Source: Tistlia sp040905785
Lineage (GTDB): Bacteria; Pseudomonadota; Alphaproteobacteria; Kiloniellales; DSM-21159
Assembly (NCBI RefSeq): GCF_040905785.1
Contig: NZ_JBBDQW010000054.1
Span: 1-64,000, forward strand
Length of the DNA stretch: 64,000 nucleotides
Reading direction: 5' to 3'
The translations under genes and the position numbers were made by a program. The number at the start of each line of letters is the position of its first letter. The stretch's first letter is position 1. This document shows, one piece after another, positions 53,662 to 63,960 of the stretch. The notes under the pieces were generated by a model, which saw only the letters and a program-made list of their open reading frames with translations, was not told where the DNA came from and made no database searches.

Positions 53662-54573
53662 ATGGCCATCGAGATCGTCGAGGTCGACGCGCCGCTGGGC
53701 CACGAGATCCGCGGCGTGGACCTGGCCGGCGAGATCGACGCGAAGAGCTTCGCCGCCATCGAGGCCGCCTACGACCGCTACGGCGTCGTGGTGTTTCGCG
53801 GCCGGCCGCTGACGCCGCCCCAGCAGCTCGCCTTCAGCCGGCGCTTCGGGCCGCTCCAGCGCTACGTCCTGGATCGCTACAATCACAAGCAGTACCCGGA
53901 GATCTTCGTCGTCTCCAACGTCGTCGAGAACGGCGAGCCGATCGGCATGGCCGACGCCGGCCGCTACTGGCACACCGACATGTGGCTGACCCGAAACCCG
54001 CCGCGCGGCTCGATCCTGCACGCGCTCGAGGTCCCGGAGCGCGACGGCGAGCCGCTCGGCGACACCTGGTTCGCCAGCACCGCGGCCGCCTACGACGCCC
54101 TCGACGAGGCGATGAAGCGGCGCCTCGAGGGCCTGCGGGCGGTCTTCAGCACCGAGCGCTACCTCGCCTTCCGCGCCCGCACCAACAGGCAGATCGACAA
54201 GGCCACCGGCAAGGCCTCCCAGGCGGCGCTGAGCGAGCTCAAGTCCGGCGACATCGAGCACCCGCTGGTCTCGATCCACCCGCGCACGGGACGCAGGTGC
54301 CTCTATCTCTGCGAGGGCGTGATCAGCAGCGTGATCGGGCTGGCGCCGGCCGAGTCCGACGCCCTGGTCGCCTTCCTGGAGGCGCACGTGGTGCGGCCCG
54401 AGTTCGTCTACCGCCACCGCTGGCAGGTCGGCGACCTGGTGATGTGGGACAACGTCTCCTGCCTGCACAAGGCGACCGACGACTTCGAGCTGCCGCAGCG
54501 CCGCCTGATGCACCGCACGACCCTGGCGAGCCAGGCGCCGGCGCCTGCGGCCGTTGGGGGTGCCGCGGCGTGA
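53662..54573 (+). CDS. TauD/TfdA family Fe(II)/2-oxoglutarate dioxygenase
   Basis: 303 aa. The iron ligands are His/Asp in RYWHTDMWLTRNPP (about 105-107) and a distal His in WDNVSCLHKATDDF (about 270). The 2-oxoglutarate Arg is in RRLMHRTTLA. Start MAIEIVEVDAPLGHEIRGVDLAGEI is typical. Family members hydroxylate taurine, alkylsulfates, phenoxyacetates or other substrates and release 2-oxoglutarate-derived succinate; the substrate here is unknown. GAGGAGGC lies upstream of ATG 53662. It overlaps the enolase-superfamily gene by 4 bp, so the two form one unit. Confidence 0.9.
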   Translation: MAIEIVEVDAPLGHEIRGVDLAGEIDAKSFAAIEAAYDRYGVVVFRGRPLTPPQQLAFSRRFGPLQRYVLDRYNHKQYPEIFVVSNVVENGEPIGMADAGRYWHTDMWLTRNPPRGSILHALEVPERDGEPLGDTWFASTAAAYDALDEAMKRRLEGLRAVFSTERYLAFRARTNRQIDKATGKASQAALSELKSGDIEHPLVSIHPRTGRRCLYLCEGVISSVIGLAPAESDALVAFLEAHVVRPEFVYRHRWQVGDLVMWDNVSCLHKATDDFELPQRRLMHRTTLASQAPAPAAVGGAAA

Positions 54574-55667
54574 GCCTCGCGATCGCCGGCATCGAGACCC
54601 ACCTCGTCGCCACGCCCCTGACGCCGCCGATCGTCCACCCCTTCCTCGGCGCGCGCACCCGCTTCGTCAGCCTGGTCGTGCTGGTGCATACCGAAGGCGG
54701 GCCGACCGGTTTCGGCTACGTGACCGGCGAGAGCGCGCGCCAGATGGCGGCGGTCGGTCGCATCGTCGCCGATCTCGCCGAGCGCCTGAAGGGCGCCGAC
54801 GCGCTCTGTCGAACCCTGCTCTACGAGCAGATGTGGAACTGGACCGTCGACCTGCTGCACGAGGGCGCCGCGACCCTGGCCCTGGCCGCCCTCGACACCG
54901 CGCTCTGGGACATCGCCGGCAAGCAGGCCGGCGAGCCGCTGTGGCGGCTGCTCGGCGGCTACCGTCGGAGCGTGCCGGCCTACGCCAGCGAGAGCCTGTG
55001 GCGCCACCTCGGGATTGACGAGCTGGAGCGCCAGGGCGCGGCGCTGGTCGAGCGCGGCTTCGATGCCATGAAGCTGCGCCTGGGCGGCCGGCCGGCCGAG
55101 GAGGACGTCGAGCGCGCGGTGGCGCTGCGCCGCGCCGTCGGCCCCTCGGTCAAGATCATGACCGACGTGCTCTGGGCCCTGCGCCCCGACGAGGCGATCC
55201 GCCTGGCGCGCCGCCTGGCCGACAGCGAGGCCGGGATCTTCTGGTTCGAAGAGCCGGTGCGCGACGGCCACTGGGACGGCCTGCGCCGGGTCCGCGACCA
55301 GGGCCTGGTGACGGTCGCCGGCGGCGAGCGGCTGTCGCGCCTGGCCGACGTCCACGCGCTCGCCCGCTCGGTCGACCACGCGATCCTCGACGTCCACCAC
55401 ATCGGCGGCATCACGCCCTGGCTGCGCGCCGCCGCGGTCCTGGAGATCGCGGACCTGCCGATCTCGGTGCACATCGCGCCGGAGATCCAGGCGCACCTCG
55501 TGGCGGCCCAGCGCACCGGCGCCTGGATCGAGTACATGTCCTGGTGGGATGCGCTCTTCGAAGAGCCGTTGCAGCCGGTCGGGGGAAGGCTGACACTGAC
55601 CGACAAGCCCGGCCTCGGTCTGGAGGTCTCGTCGGCGGCACTGAGGCGCCTCGCCGTCGAGGGCTGA
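54570..55667 (+). CDS. Mandelate racemase/muconate lactonizing enzyme (enolase) superfamily protein
   Basis: 365 aa. The N-terminal capping domain runs to about residue 125, then a TIM-barrel. Mg ligands appear in IMTDVLWALR (Asp), FWFEEPVRDG (Glu) and VAGGERLSRL (Glu). The base positions are Lys in FDAMKLRLGG (K-x-R rather than the usual K-x-K) and the His/Asp dyad in DVHHIGGIT and SVHIAPEIQAH. This places it in the mandelate racemase subgroup, probably a dehydratase or racemase of an acid sugar or hydroxy acid; substrate unknown. The GTG start at 54570 is coupled to the dioxygenase gene. Confidence 0.88.
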   Translation: MSLAIAGIETHLVATPLTPPIVHPFLGARTRFVSLVVLVHTEGGPTGFGYVTGESARQMAAVGRIVADLAERLKGADALCRTLLYEQMWNWTVDLLHEGAATLALAALDTALWDIAGKQAGEPLWRLLGGYRRSVPAYASESLWRHLGIDELERQGAALVERGFDAMKLRLGGRPAEEDVERAVALRRAVGPSVKIMTDVLWALRPDEAIRLARRLADSEAGIFWFEEPVRDGHWDGLRRVRDQGLVTVAGGERLSRLADVHALARSVDHAILDVHHIGGITPWLRAAAVLEIADLPISVHIAPEIQAHLVAAQRTGAWIEYMSWWDALFEEPLQPVGGRLTLTDKPGLGLEVSSAALRRLAVEG

Positions 55668-55693
55668 GCCCGCCCCAACCCCGCGCGAGGGCC

Positions 55694-56701
55694 ATGACCC
55701 CCGAGGATCTGCGCTCCTTCCTGGCCGCCTACGAGAGCGGCAGCATCCAGAAGGCGGCGGGCCGGCTCGGGGTCTCGCAGCCGACCATGAGCCGACGGCT
55801 GCGCCGGCTCGAGGACGTGCTCGGCGTCGCCCTCTTCGAGCGCCGCCCGACCGGGCTGCTGGCGACGGTCTACGGCCACGCCTTCGCCCAGCGTGCGCGG
55901 CTCATCGACACCGAGCTGGAGATGGCGCGCCAGGAGCTGGTGCGCATCCGCGACGCGGTCGGCGGCTTCGTCGGCTTCGGCGTCAGCCCGGGCGTCGCGG
56001 TCAGCCTGATGCCGGCGGCGGTCCGGCTGCTCGACGCGACCAACCCGGGCCTGCGCCTGACCGTGGTCGAGGGCGTCTCAGAGAGCCTGATCGACCAGGT
56101 CCGCGAGCGCCGCATCGAGTTCGCGGTCTGCACCGCGCCGGTCCACGCCGACGCCGACCTGGCGGTCGAGCGCCTGGGCGGCGACCCCTTCGTCGTCGCG
56201 GCCTCGGAGCGCCATCCCCTGGCCGGGCGCGACGCCGTCCCGCTGGCCGAGACCCTGGACTACCCCTGGGCCTTGCCGACCTTCCGCGGCGCGGTCCGGC
56301 AGTGGCTCGAATCGCGCTTCGTCACCGCCGGGCTGGCGCCGCCGGTGCCGCGCGTCGAAACCTCCTCGATGCTGTTCCTGAAGGCGCTGCTCGGCGAGGC
56401 ACACCTGCTGTCCTACCTGCCGGCGCGCCTGGTCGTTGCGGAGTATCCCGGGGTCGTGGCGATTCCCTGCGCGCCCTCGCTGGTGCTGACCCGCGCCATC
56501 GCCGCGGTCCGGCTGCGCCACCGCGAGCCGAGCCCGGCCGCCGAGCTGGTCGTGGCGGCGCTGCGCCGGGCCGCGGGCGAGGCGCCTGAGCTCGAGCTGC
56601 GCGGATACGCGGCCGGGTCTCGCGACTCTACGACGGCGCCGGCGCTGGAGCCGTCGCAGGCTGCTTCCGGCCGCCGACCAGCAGCCAGACCCCGGCCATG
56701 A
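55694..56701 (+). CDS. LysR-family transcriptional regulator
   Basis: 335 aa. The N-terminal winged helix is clear: MTPEDLRSFLAAYESGSIQKAAGRLGVSQPTMSRRLRRLEDVLG (split over 1-44). The effector domain covers about 92-300. It is 26 bp after the enolase-superfamily gene on the same strand, unusual since LysR regulators are often divergent, so it may be part of the operon. Its last 25 codons overlap the convergent EamA gene by 74 bp, and the extra C-terminal tail is Ala/Pro/Arg-rich. It probably controls this cluster. Confidence 0.93.
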   Translation: MTPEDLRSFLAAYESGSIQKAAGRLGVSQPTMSRRLRRLEDVLGVALFERRPTGLLATVYGHAFAQRARLIDTELEMARQELVRIRDAVGGFVGFGVSPGVAVSLMPAAVRLLDATNPGLRLTVVEGVSESLIDQVRERRIEFAVCTAPVHADADLAVERLGGDPFVVAASERHPLAGRDAVPLAETLDYPWALPTFRGAVRQWLESRFVTAGLAPPVPRVETSSMLFLKALLGEAHLLSYLPARLVVAEYPGVVAIPCAPSLVLTRAIAAVRLRHREPSPAAELVVAALRRAAGEAPELELRGYAAGSRDSTTAPALEPSQAASGRRPAARPRP

Positions 56702-57533
56702 CGACGGCGAGCCCCAGCGCGTGCCCGACCGTGGGCGCCTCGCCGCTGGCCAGCACCGTCAGGCCGACGCCTAGGATCGGCACGATGTAGGCGTAGAGAA
56801 CGGCGAAGTCGGCGCCGGCCCGGGCAAGCAGCAGGTAGTAGAGCAGGTAGGCGAGGCCGATCGAGACCAGTCCGTCGCCGGCCGCGGCGAGCAGCGCCTG
56901 ATCCGGCGGCCGGCCGGCCGGCACGCCCTCGACGAGCAGGGCCAGCGCGACCATCCAGAGCGCGCCGAAGGTCACCGCCCAGGCGCCCACGGTGAGCGGA
57001 TCGAGTTCCCGGGTGATGCGCTCGGCGACGACGCCGTTGATCGCGAAGACCAGGCCGCCGGAGGCCATGATCAGGACCCCCTCGAAGCTGCCGAGGGCCT
57101 GCTCGGTGCCGTCCCACAGCAGGAAGATCGCGAGGCCCGCGATGGCGGTCAGCACGCCCAGCCCGCGCCGGGGCGTGTAGGGCCGGGAGCGCAGTACGAA
57201 GGCCGTCAGCAGGAAGGTGAAGACCGGGACGGCGGTGCCGGTCAGCGCGGCGACGTCCGGGCCCATGTGGGTCTCGCCGGCGACGGAGGCGAGCTGCGGC
57301 AGCGCGATCGCCGAGAGCCCCATGAGCGGCAGCACGACGGGCCGCCGCCTGAGGGTCCGGAGCAGCGGGCGGCGCAGCGCGGCTATGGCCCCGAGTAGCA
57401 AGAGGGCCGCCAGGCTGCACATCAGCGCGGTGCCGGTGATCGGCTCCAGGCCCCGGTTCGCCTCGGCGATGAACAGGTAGCCGGCCGACCAGCACAGCGA
57501 CAGGAGCAGCAGGATCAGGAGGTTGACGGTCAT
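56628..57533 (-). CDS. EamA/DMT-family transporter
   Basis: 301 aa, ten predicted membrane helices in two EamA repeats (about 1-140 and 150-285). The N-terminus MTVNLLILLLLSLCWSAGYLFIAEANRG and the second repeat with ASGGLVFAINGVVAERI and LAYLLYYLLLARAGADFAVLYAYIVPILGV are family-typical. Drug/metabolite exporters of this family pump amino acids or metabolites; the substrate is unknown. It is convergent with the LysR gene, overlapping it by 74 bp, and divergent from the next EamA gene, 136 bp away. Confidence 0.92.
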   Translation of the reverse strand: MTVNLLILLLLSLCWSAGYLFIAEANRGLEPITGTALMCSLAALLLLGAIAALRRPLLRTLRRRPVVLPLMGLSAIALPQLASVAGETHMGPDVAALTGTAVPVFTFLLTAFVLRSRPYTPRRGLGVLTAIAGLAIFLLWDGTEQALGSFEGVLIMASGGLVFAINGVVAERITRELDPLTVGAWAVTFGALWMVALALLVEGVPAGRPPDQALLAAAGDGLVSIGLAYLLYYLLLARAGADFAVLYAYIVPILGVGLTVLASGEAPTVGHALGLAVVMAGVWLLVGGRKQPATAPAPAPS

Positions 57534-57669
57534 GGGCCCGGCCGCGGGAGGAGGCGCCCGGCTGCTCTAGCAGCGCCGCCCGCCCCGCGGCAAGGCCGGC
57601 GGCCCCGGCACGCACCCGGCGCGCAGGCTGCGCTCGCACCGGCGCGAGCGCCCTGGCTATAGAGGGAGC

Positions 57670-58587
57670 ATGACGGGCGAAACCGGGAACAGGTGGAGCG
57701 CGGAGGCGCCGGGCTGGCTGCCGCTGGTCCTGGTGATCGCCGTCGGCACGCTCTGGGGCGCGACCTTCTCGATCGGCAAGATCGCCGTCACCCACGGCAT
57801 CCCGCCGGCCGCCTACGCCTTCTTCCAGTCGTCCGGCGCCGGGCTCGCGCTCCTGCTCCTGGCTCTGCTGCGCGGCGAGATCGCGCGGCCGCGGCCGCGG
57901 CTGCTGCTCTACGGTCTGGTCTCGGGCACGCTGGGGCTGACCCTGCCGAACATCAACTTCACCGTGGTCATCCAGCACCTGGAGGCGGGCACCATGGCGG
58001 TGATCATCACGCTCGCGCCGCTCGCCACCTACGTCGGCGCGCTGTCGCTCGGCATGGAGCGGCGCTCGCGGCGGCGCGTCGCCGGGCTGCTCTGCGGCTT
58101 CGCCGGCGCGGCGATCCTGCTGGCGCCGGGCGCGACCGTGCCGGGCGTCGACCAGAGCGGGTGGATCCTGCTCGCCGTGCTGACGCCGCTCTTCTACGCG
58201 GCCCAGGGGCTGTTCGCGGCCCGCTACCTGCCGGTGACGGTCGGCTCCCAGCGCCTGGCGCGGCTGATGCTGTGCGGCGCCGCCCTGACCTCGGGCGTCG
58301 CCATGGTCGCGACCGACTCGGTGTATGTGCCGCGCGGCCTCGGCACGGCGGAGATCGCCATGCTGCTGCAAATCGCCGTCTCCTCGGTCGCCTACGTGAT
58401 CGTCTTCGAGGTGCTGCGCCGCGCGGGGCCGGTCTATTTCAGCCAGGTCGGCTACGTCGTCACCGTGACCGGCGTGCTCTGGGGCATGGCGATCTTCGGC
58501 GAGCGCCCGACTCCCTGGCTGATCCTGGCCGGGCTCCTGGTGCTCGGCGGCCTCTACCTGGTCAGCCGCCGGCCACCGCCTGACTGA
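57670..58587 (+). CDS. EamA/DMT-family transporter
   Basis: 305 aa, ten membrane helices. Two EamA repeats: VIAVGTLWGATFSIGKIAVTHGIPPAAYAFFQ near the N-terminus (split) and VLTPLFYAAQGLFAARYLP opening the second. It shares only the family fold with the divergent gene at 57533. CTATAGAGGGAGC lies immediately before ATG 57670, combining a -10-like element and ribosome site, so the transcript may be nearly leaderless. Its last 26 bp overlap the convergent SCO gene. Confidence 0.92.
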   Translation: MTGETGNRWSAEAPGWLPLVLVIAVGTLWGATFSIGKIAVTHGIPPAAYAFFQSSGAGLALLLLALLRGEIARPRPRLLLYGLVSGTLGLTLPNINFTVVIQHLEAGTMAVIITLAPLATYVGALSLGMERRSRRRVAGLLCGFAGAAILLAPGATVPGVDQSGWILLAVLTPLFYAAQGLFAARYLPVTVGSQRLARLMLCGAALTSGVAMVATDSVYVPRGLGTAEIAMLLQIAVSSVAYVIVFEVLRRAGPVYFSQVGYVVTVTGVLWGMAIFGERPTPWLILAGLLVLGGLYLVSRRPPPD

Positions 58588-59197
58588 TCATAGCGGCGAG
58601 GGCGTCCGGCGCGTCCTGGTGGGTGCCGTGGGTCAGGTAGCGGCCGTCCGGCCCCATCAGGAAGATGAAGGAGCTGTGGTCCATCAGGTAGTCGCTGGCG
58701 CCCTCGTCCTCGACCTTCCGGTAGAACACCCGGTAGGCCTTGGCGGTCTCGGCGACCTGCTCCGGCGTGCCGGTCAGCGCGACCAGCCGCGGATGGAAGC
58801 TCTCGGCATAGCCCGCCAGGTGCTCGACGGTGTCGCGCTCCGGGTCGATGGTGAAGAAGATCGGCGTGACCTGGGCGGCGACCTCGGGGTCGCTCTGCTC
58901 GAGCTCGTCCAGCGCCTGGGTCATGTTCCACAGCGCGACGGGGCAGACATCGGGGCAGTAGGTGTAGCCGAAGTAGATCAGGCGGTACTGCCCGGCGAAG
59001 TCGTCGCGGGTGCGGGTCTGGCCGTGCTGGTCGACCAGGGTGAAGGGCCCGCCGATCGCCGCCTGCCCGCTCGCACCCTGCCCGCTCGCACTCTGCCCGG
59101 TGCCCGGGTCGTTGACGTCGTAGAAGCGCCAGGCGGCGTAGCCGAGGGCGACGACCGCGACCAGCAGGGCGAAGAGATAGGTCTTGAGGCTGGGCAT
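58562..59197 (-). CDS. SCO1/SenC family copper chaperone
   Basis: 211 aa. One N-terminal membrane anchor (TYLFALLVAVVALGYAAW, about 6-23), a flexible Gly/Ser/Gln linker with tandem SASGQ-like repeats (about 36-50), then a thioredoxin fold. The copper-binding Cys pair is C81/C85 in YTYCPDVCPVALW, and the distal His is in YLMDHSSFIFLMG. It delivers copper or reducing equivalents to the CuA centre of cytochrome oxidase. It lies 36 kb from the cta operon. ATG 59197 starts MPSLKTYLFA. Confidence 0.94.
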   Translation of the reverse strand: MPSLKTYLFALLVAVVALGYAAWRFYDVNDPGTGQSASGQGASGQAAIGGPFTLVDQHGQTRTRDDFAGQYRLIYFGYTYCPDVCPVALWNMTQALDELEQSDPEVAAQVTPIFFTIDPERDTVEHLAGYAESFHPRLVALTGTPEQVAETAKAYRVFYRKVEDEGASDYLMDHSSFIFLMGPDGRYLTHGTHQDAPDALAAMISQAVAGG

Positions 59198-59374
59198 GAG
59201 GGGCGTCCGGCAGGGCTGCGAAGCGGCAGGTTTAGGGCAAGCGGCCCGGCGACGCCAGAGACCGGCCGTCGCAGGGGGCGCGCCCTTTGCCCATCTGCCG
59301 GCCCTTTCCGGATTTGCCCGACGCGCCAAGCTCGTGTAGTGCCTCTTCTCGCAACACCCGAGGGGAGCCCCGCC

Positions 59375-60133
59375 ATGAGTCTCGCCCGCGCCTCGGCCTC
59401 GGCCACGACCTCGTCCAGTGCCCCGCCGTCGCCGACGGAACGTCTCTTCGTCGCCCTCGACACCCAGGATCTGGAGCGCGCCGGCCAGTTGGTCTCGGCC
59501 CTGCGCGGCACTGTCGGCGGCTTCAAGATCGGCAAGGAGCTCTTCACCGCCCAGGGGCCCGACGGGGTCCGCGCCGCGATCGGCGGCGAGCCGCTGTTCC
59601 TGGACCTCAAGTTCCACGACATCCCGACCACCGTGGCCGGGGCCCTGCGCTCGGCCCTGCACCTGCGGCCGCGCATCGTCAACGTCCATGCCTCGGGCGG
59701 GCCGGCGATGCTCAAGGCCGCGGTCGAGGCGGTGCGCGAGGCCGCCGAGGACCTGGAGTGCGAGCGGCCCTGGCTGGTCGCGGTCACGGTCCTTACCAGC
59801 CTCGACGATGCCGACCTCGTCGCCGTCGGCCAGGACGCGCCGGCCGGGCGGCAGGTGCTGCGCCTGGCGCGCTTGGCCCAGGACTGCGGGCTCGACGGCG
59901 TGGTCTGCTCGCCGCGCGAGATCGCGCCGCTGCGCGAGGCCTGCGGGCCGGGCTTCCGCCTGGTCGTGCCGGGCATCCGGCCGTCCTGGTCGGACAGCGG
60001 CGACCAGAAGCGCGTGACCACGCCGCGCGATGCCGTCGAGGCCGGGGCCGACGTGCTGGTCGTCGGGCGACCGATCACGTCCGCCGACGACCCCGCGGCG
60101 GCGGCGCGGCGGATCGCCGAGGAGCTTGCCTGA
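59375..60133 (+). CDS. pyrF: Orotidine-5'-phosphate decarboxylase
   Basis: 252 aa. Final step of UMP synthesis. The catalytic tetrad is visible: DLKFHDIP (D77, K79, D82), with the preceding Lys in GGFKIGKELF (about 51). RPSWSDSGDQKRVTTP forms the phosphate loop, and VVGRPITSADDP closes the barrel. The first 20 residues are Ser/Ala-rich and extra; ATG 59375 has GAGGGGAGC upstream, supporting this start. A -10-like GTAGTGCC is about 32 bp upstream. Confidence 0.95.
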   Translation: MSLARASASATTSSSAPPSPTERLFVALDTQDLERAGQLVSALRGTVGGFKIGKELFTAQGPDGVRAAIGGEPLFLDLKFHDIPTTVAGALRSALHLRPRIVNVHASGGPAMLKAAVEAVREAAEDLECERPWLVAVTVLTSLDDADLVAVGQDAPAGRQVLRLARLAQDCGLDGVVCSPREIAPLREACGPGFRLVVPGIRPSWSDSGDQKRVTTPRDAVEAGADVLVVGRPITSADDPAAAARRIAEELA

Positions 60134-60242
60134 GCGGCGACGGGCTCCGGGTACTGGAAGGCGACCCCTGCGGTCGCCAGATCTAGGACGAGCGGTCAGG
60201 TCCAGCGAGCGGGCCGGAAACGGAAACGGCGGAGGGGCAGGC

Positions 60243-61067
60243 ATGGCCGGCAGCGGCGAACTCGACTGGAGCCGCACGACAGGCGGCGGCCCGATCAAGC
60301 TGACCTACGCCGAGGTCATGCGCGACGCCCTGGCGCTGCTGCGCCGCCAGCGGCTGGAGATCGGCCGGCTGCTGCTGGCGCCGCTGCTGATCGCCTTCGC
60401 GGTGCAGACCGTCAACCTCTTCACGGCGCCGAGCGAGGGCATGGGCGCGGTCTTCGGCGGGCTCGGGCCGGTCGCCTTCCTGATCACGGTCTACCTCGGG
60501 GTCTGGCTCGCCGTCTCGGTGACGCGGCTCGTGGTCTGGGGCCGCGTGGAGAGCTACCTGCCGCTCTGGCGGCGCGCCGACTGGCGCTACTTCGGGTACA
60601 TGCTGCTGTTCTGGTTCGGCTTCATCCTGGTCGCCTTCTTCGTCAGCGCGGTCCTGGGCGTCGGCGCGGCCGGCCGGGCCTCGGGAGAGGTCACCGGCAT
60701 GGTGGCGGCGGCGCTGCAGGCGCTGGTCGTCGCCGGTCTCGCCTGCCTCTACCCCTTCGCCCGGTTCTGGCTGATGCTGCCGGCCGCTGCCCTCGGCCCC
60801 GGCTTCGGCCCGAAGCGGGCCTGGGCGCTCAGCGCCGGCAACGGCGGCACCCTGGTCGCCCTGGTGGTGACCCTGGTCGGCCTGGTGCTGGCCGGCGGCC
60901 TGTTCAACATGGCCGTCGTGCTGCCGCTGTCGGGCCTCCTGGGCTCGCCGATCCCCGGCCTGGCCGCGGCCCAGGCGATCAACCTCGCGCTCGGCGTCTT
61001 CGCCGCCGTGGTCGCCGCCTCGGCGCTCGGCCGGCGCCTCGGCCCGGCGCTGCCGCCGGGAGCCTGA
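60243..61067 (+). CDS. Hypothetical multi-pass membrane protein
   Basis: 274 aa. After a polar start of about 40 residues (KLTYAEVMRDALALLRRQRLEIGRLL split), five to six hydrophobic segments lie at about 45-65, 75-97, 115-140, 150-175, 198-222 and 235-262. The layout resembles glycerophosphoryl-diester phosphodiesterase-type membrane-domain or YciC-like proteins, but no signature is clear enough to name it. GGAGGGG lies a few bases before ATG 60243. It stands between pyrF and trpF. Confidence 0.82.
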   Translation: MAGSGELDWSRTTGGGPIKLTYAEVMRDALALLRRQRLEIGRLLLAPLLIAFAVQTVNLFTAPSEGMGAVFGGLGPVAFLITVYLGVWLAVSVTRLVVWGRVESYLPLWRRADWRYFGYMLLFWFGFILVAFFVSAVLGVGAAGRASGEVTGMVAAALQALVVAGLACLYPFARFWLMLPAAALGPGFGPKRAWALSAGNGGTLVALVVTLVGLVLAGGLFNMAVVLPLSGLLGSPIPGLAAAQAINLALGVFAAVVAASALGRRLGPALPPGA

Positions 61068-61113
61068 GGGCGGCGGCTGGACAAGCGGCGCCGCCGTCGC
61101 TAGGTGAAGCGCC

Positions 61114-61761
61114 ATGGCCCTGGAAAGCAAGATCTGCGGCGTCTCGGACCGCGCCGCCATCGAGGCCGCGGCACGCGGCGGCGCAAGCTGGATCGGCCTG
61201 GTGTTCTTCCCGCCGAGCCCGCGCGCGGTGACGCCGGAGCAGGCCGAGGCGCTGGCCGCGGCGACGCCTGCCGGCCTCGGCCGGGCCGGCCTCTTCGTCG
61301 ATCCGGACGACGCCCTGCTCGAGCGCGTGCTCGCCCGGGTGCCGCTCGAGCTCCTGCAGCTGCACGGCTCCGAGGCGCCCCGGCGCGTCGCCGAGATACG
61401 CGCCCGCTTCGGCCGGCCGGTGATGAAGGCGATCAAGGTCGCCCAGGCCGAGGATCTGGAGGCGGTCGAGGCCTATGCGCCGGTCGTCGACCGGCTGCTG
61501 TTCGACGCCAAGGCGCCGAAGTCGATGGCCGGCGCGCTACCCGGCGGCAACGCCCTCTCCTTCGACTGGCGGCTGCTCGCCGGGCGCCGCTGGCCGCGGC
61601 CCTGGATGCTGTCGGGCGGCCTGAAGGCGGAGACCTTGGCCGAGGCCGTCGCCACCACCGGCGCCGCCGCCGTCGACGTCTCCTCCGGGGTCGAATCCGC
61701 GCCCGGTGCCAAGGATCCGGCGCTGATCGCGGCCTTCCTGGAGCGCGCGCGCTCCCTGTGA
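61114..61761 (+). CDS. trpF: Phosphoribosylanthranilate isomerase
   Basis: 215 aa TIM-barrel. Third step of tryptophan synthesis after anthranilate. The catalytic Cys is C8 in SKICGVSD, and the partner Asp lies in LLFDAKAP (about 128-135). GLVFFPPSPRAVTPEQA, LQLHGSE and WMLSGGLKAETLAEAV with the closing DVSSGVESAPGAKD (phosphate site) are all family signatures. ATG 61114 has no strong ribosome site. trpB follows after about 108 bp. Confidence 0.96.
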   Translation: MALESKICGVSDRAAIEAAARGGASWIGLVFFPPSPRAVTPEQAEALAAATPAGLGRAGLFVDPDDALLERVLARVPLELLQLHGSEAPRRVAEIRARFGRPVMKAIKVAQAEDLEAVEAYAPVVDRLLFDAKAPKSMAGALPGGNALSFDWRLLAGRRWPRPWMLSGGLKAETLAEAVATTGAAAVDVSSGVESAPGAKDPALIAAFLERARSL

Positions 61762-61869
61762 GCGGCGGCGGCCGGCGGCCGGCCGCGGATCGCAGCGCCC
61801 GCGCCCGCGTTGCTTGACCGGACGCTTTGTTGCAGAGTGCCGCCGCTTACCGAGAAAGATCCCGAAGCG

Positions 61870-63086
<1,217 letters not shown>

Positions 63087-63090
<4 letters not shown>

Positions 63091-63956
63091 GCGCCCTGCT
63101 GCCCGAGGCCGCCGCCGGGCTCGAGCGCTCCGAGACGCGCCTGACCCGCCGCTTCGCCGCCCTGAAGCGAGAGGGCCGCGCCGGCCTCGTCACCTTCGTG
63201 ACGGCCGGCGACCCCGATCCCGAGACCGCCTTCGAGATCCTGAGCGGCCTGCCGGCGGCCGGCGCCGACGTCATCGAGCTCGGCATGCCCTTCTCGGACC
63301 CCATGGCCGACGGTCCCGCGATCCAGGCCGCCGGGCAGCGCGCGCTCAGGACCGGCATGACCCTGCGCCGGACGCTTGAAATGGTGCGCCGCTTCCGCGC
63401 CGCCGACGGCGAGACGCCGATCGTGCTGATGGGCTACTACAACCCGATCTACTCGATGGGCGTCGAGGCCTTCCTGACCGAGGCGACGGCGGCCGGCGTC
63501 GACGGGCTGATCATCGTCGACCTGCCGCCCGAGGAGGACAGCGAGCTCTGCCTGCCGGCGATCGAGGCCGGCATCGACTGGATCCGCCTGGCGACCCCGA
63601 CGACCGACGACGCCCGCCTGCCGATCGTGCTGACCCACACCGGCGGCTTCGTCTACTACGTCGCGATCGCCGGCATCACCGGGACCCGCTCGGCCGCGGC
63701 GACCGACATCGAGGCGGCGGTGCAGCGGCTCAAGCGCCACACCGACCTGCCGATCGCCGTCGGCTTCGGCATCCGCACGCCGGAACAGGCGGCCGAGATC
63801 GCCCGGGCCGCCGACGCGGCGGTCGTCGGCTCGGCGCTCGTCGACGTGGTTCGCCGCCACCTGGACGAGGGCGACAGGGCCCAGCCCGGCCTGGCCGCAG
63901 CGGTCCACGACCTGGTGCGCGCGCTGGCCGGGGGCGTCAGGGCCGGGAGACGCTGA
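63087..63956 (+). CDS. trpA: Tryptophan synthase alpha chain
   Basis: 289 aa TIM-barrel that cleaves indole-3-glycerol phosphate. Catalytic E64 and D71-region residues are in ADVIELGMPFSDPMADGP; VLMGYYNPIYSMG, LIIVDLPPEE and the phosphate-binding VGFGIRTPEQ and VVGSALV are conserved. The GTG start overlaps the trpB stop by 4 bp. The first 15 residues precede the usual ETRLTRRFAALKREGRAGL start, so a later start is possible, but the overlap supports GTG 63087. Confidence 0.96.
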
Positions 63957-63960
63957 AGCG

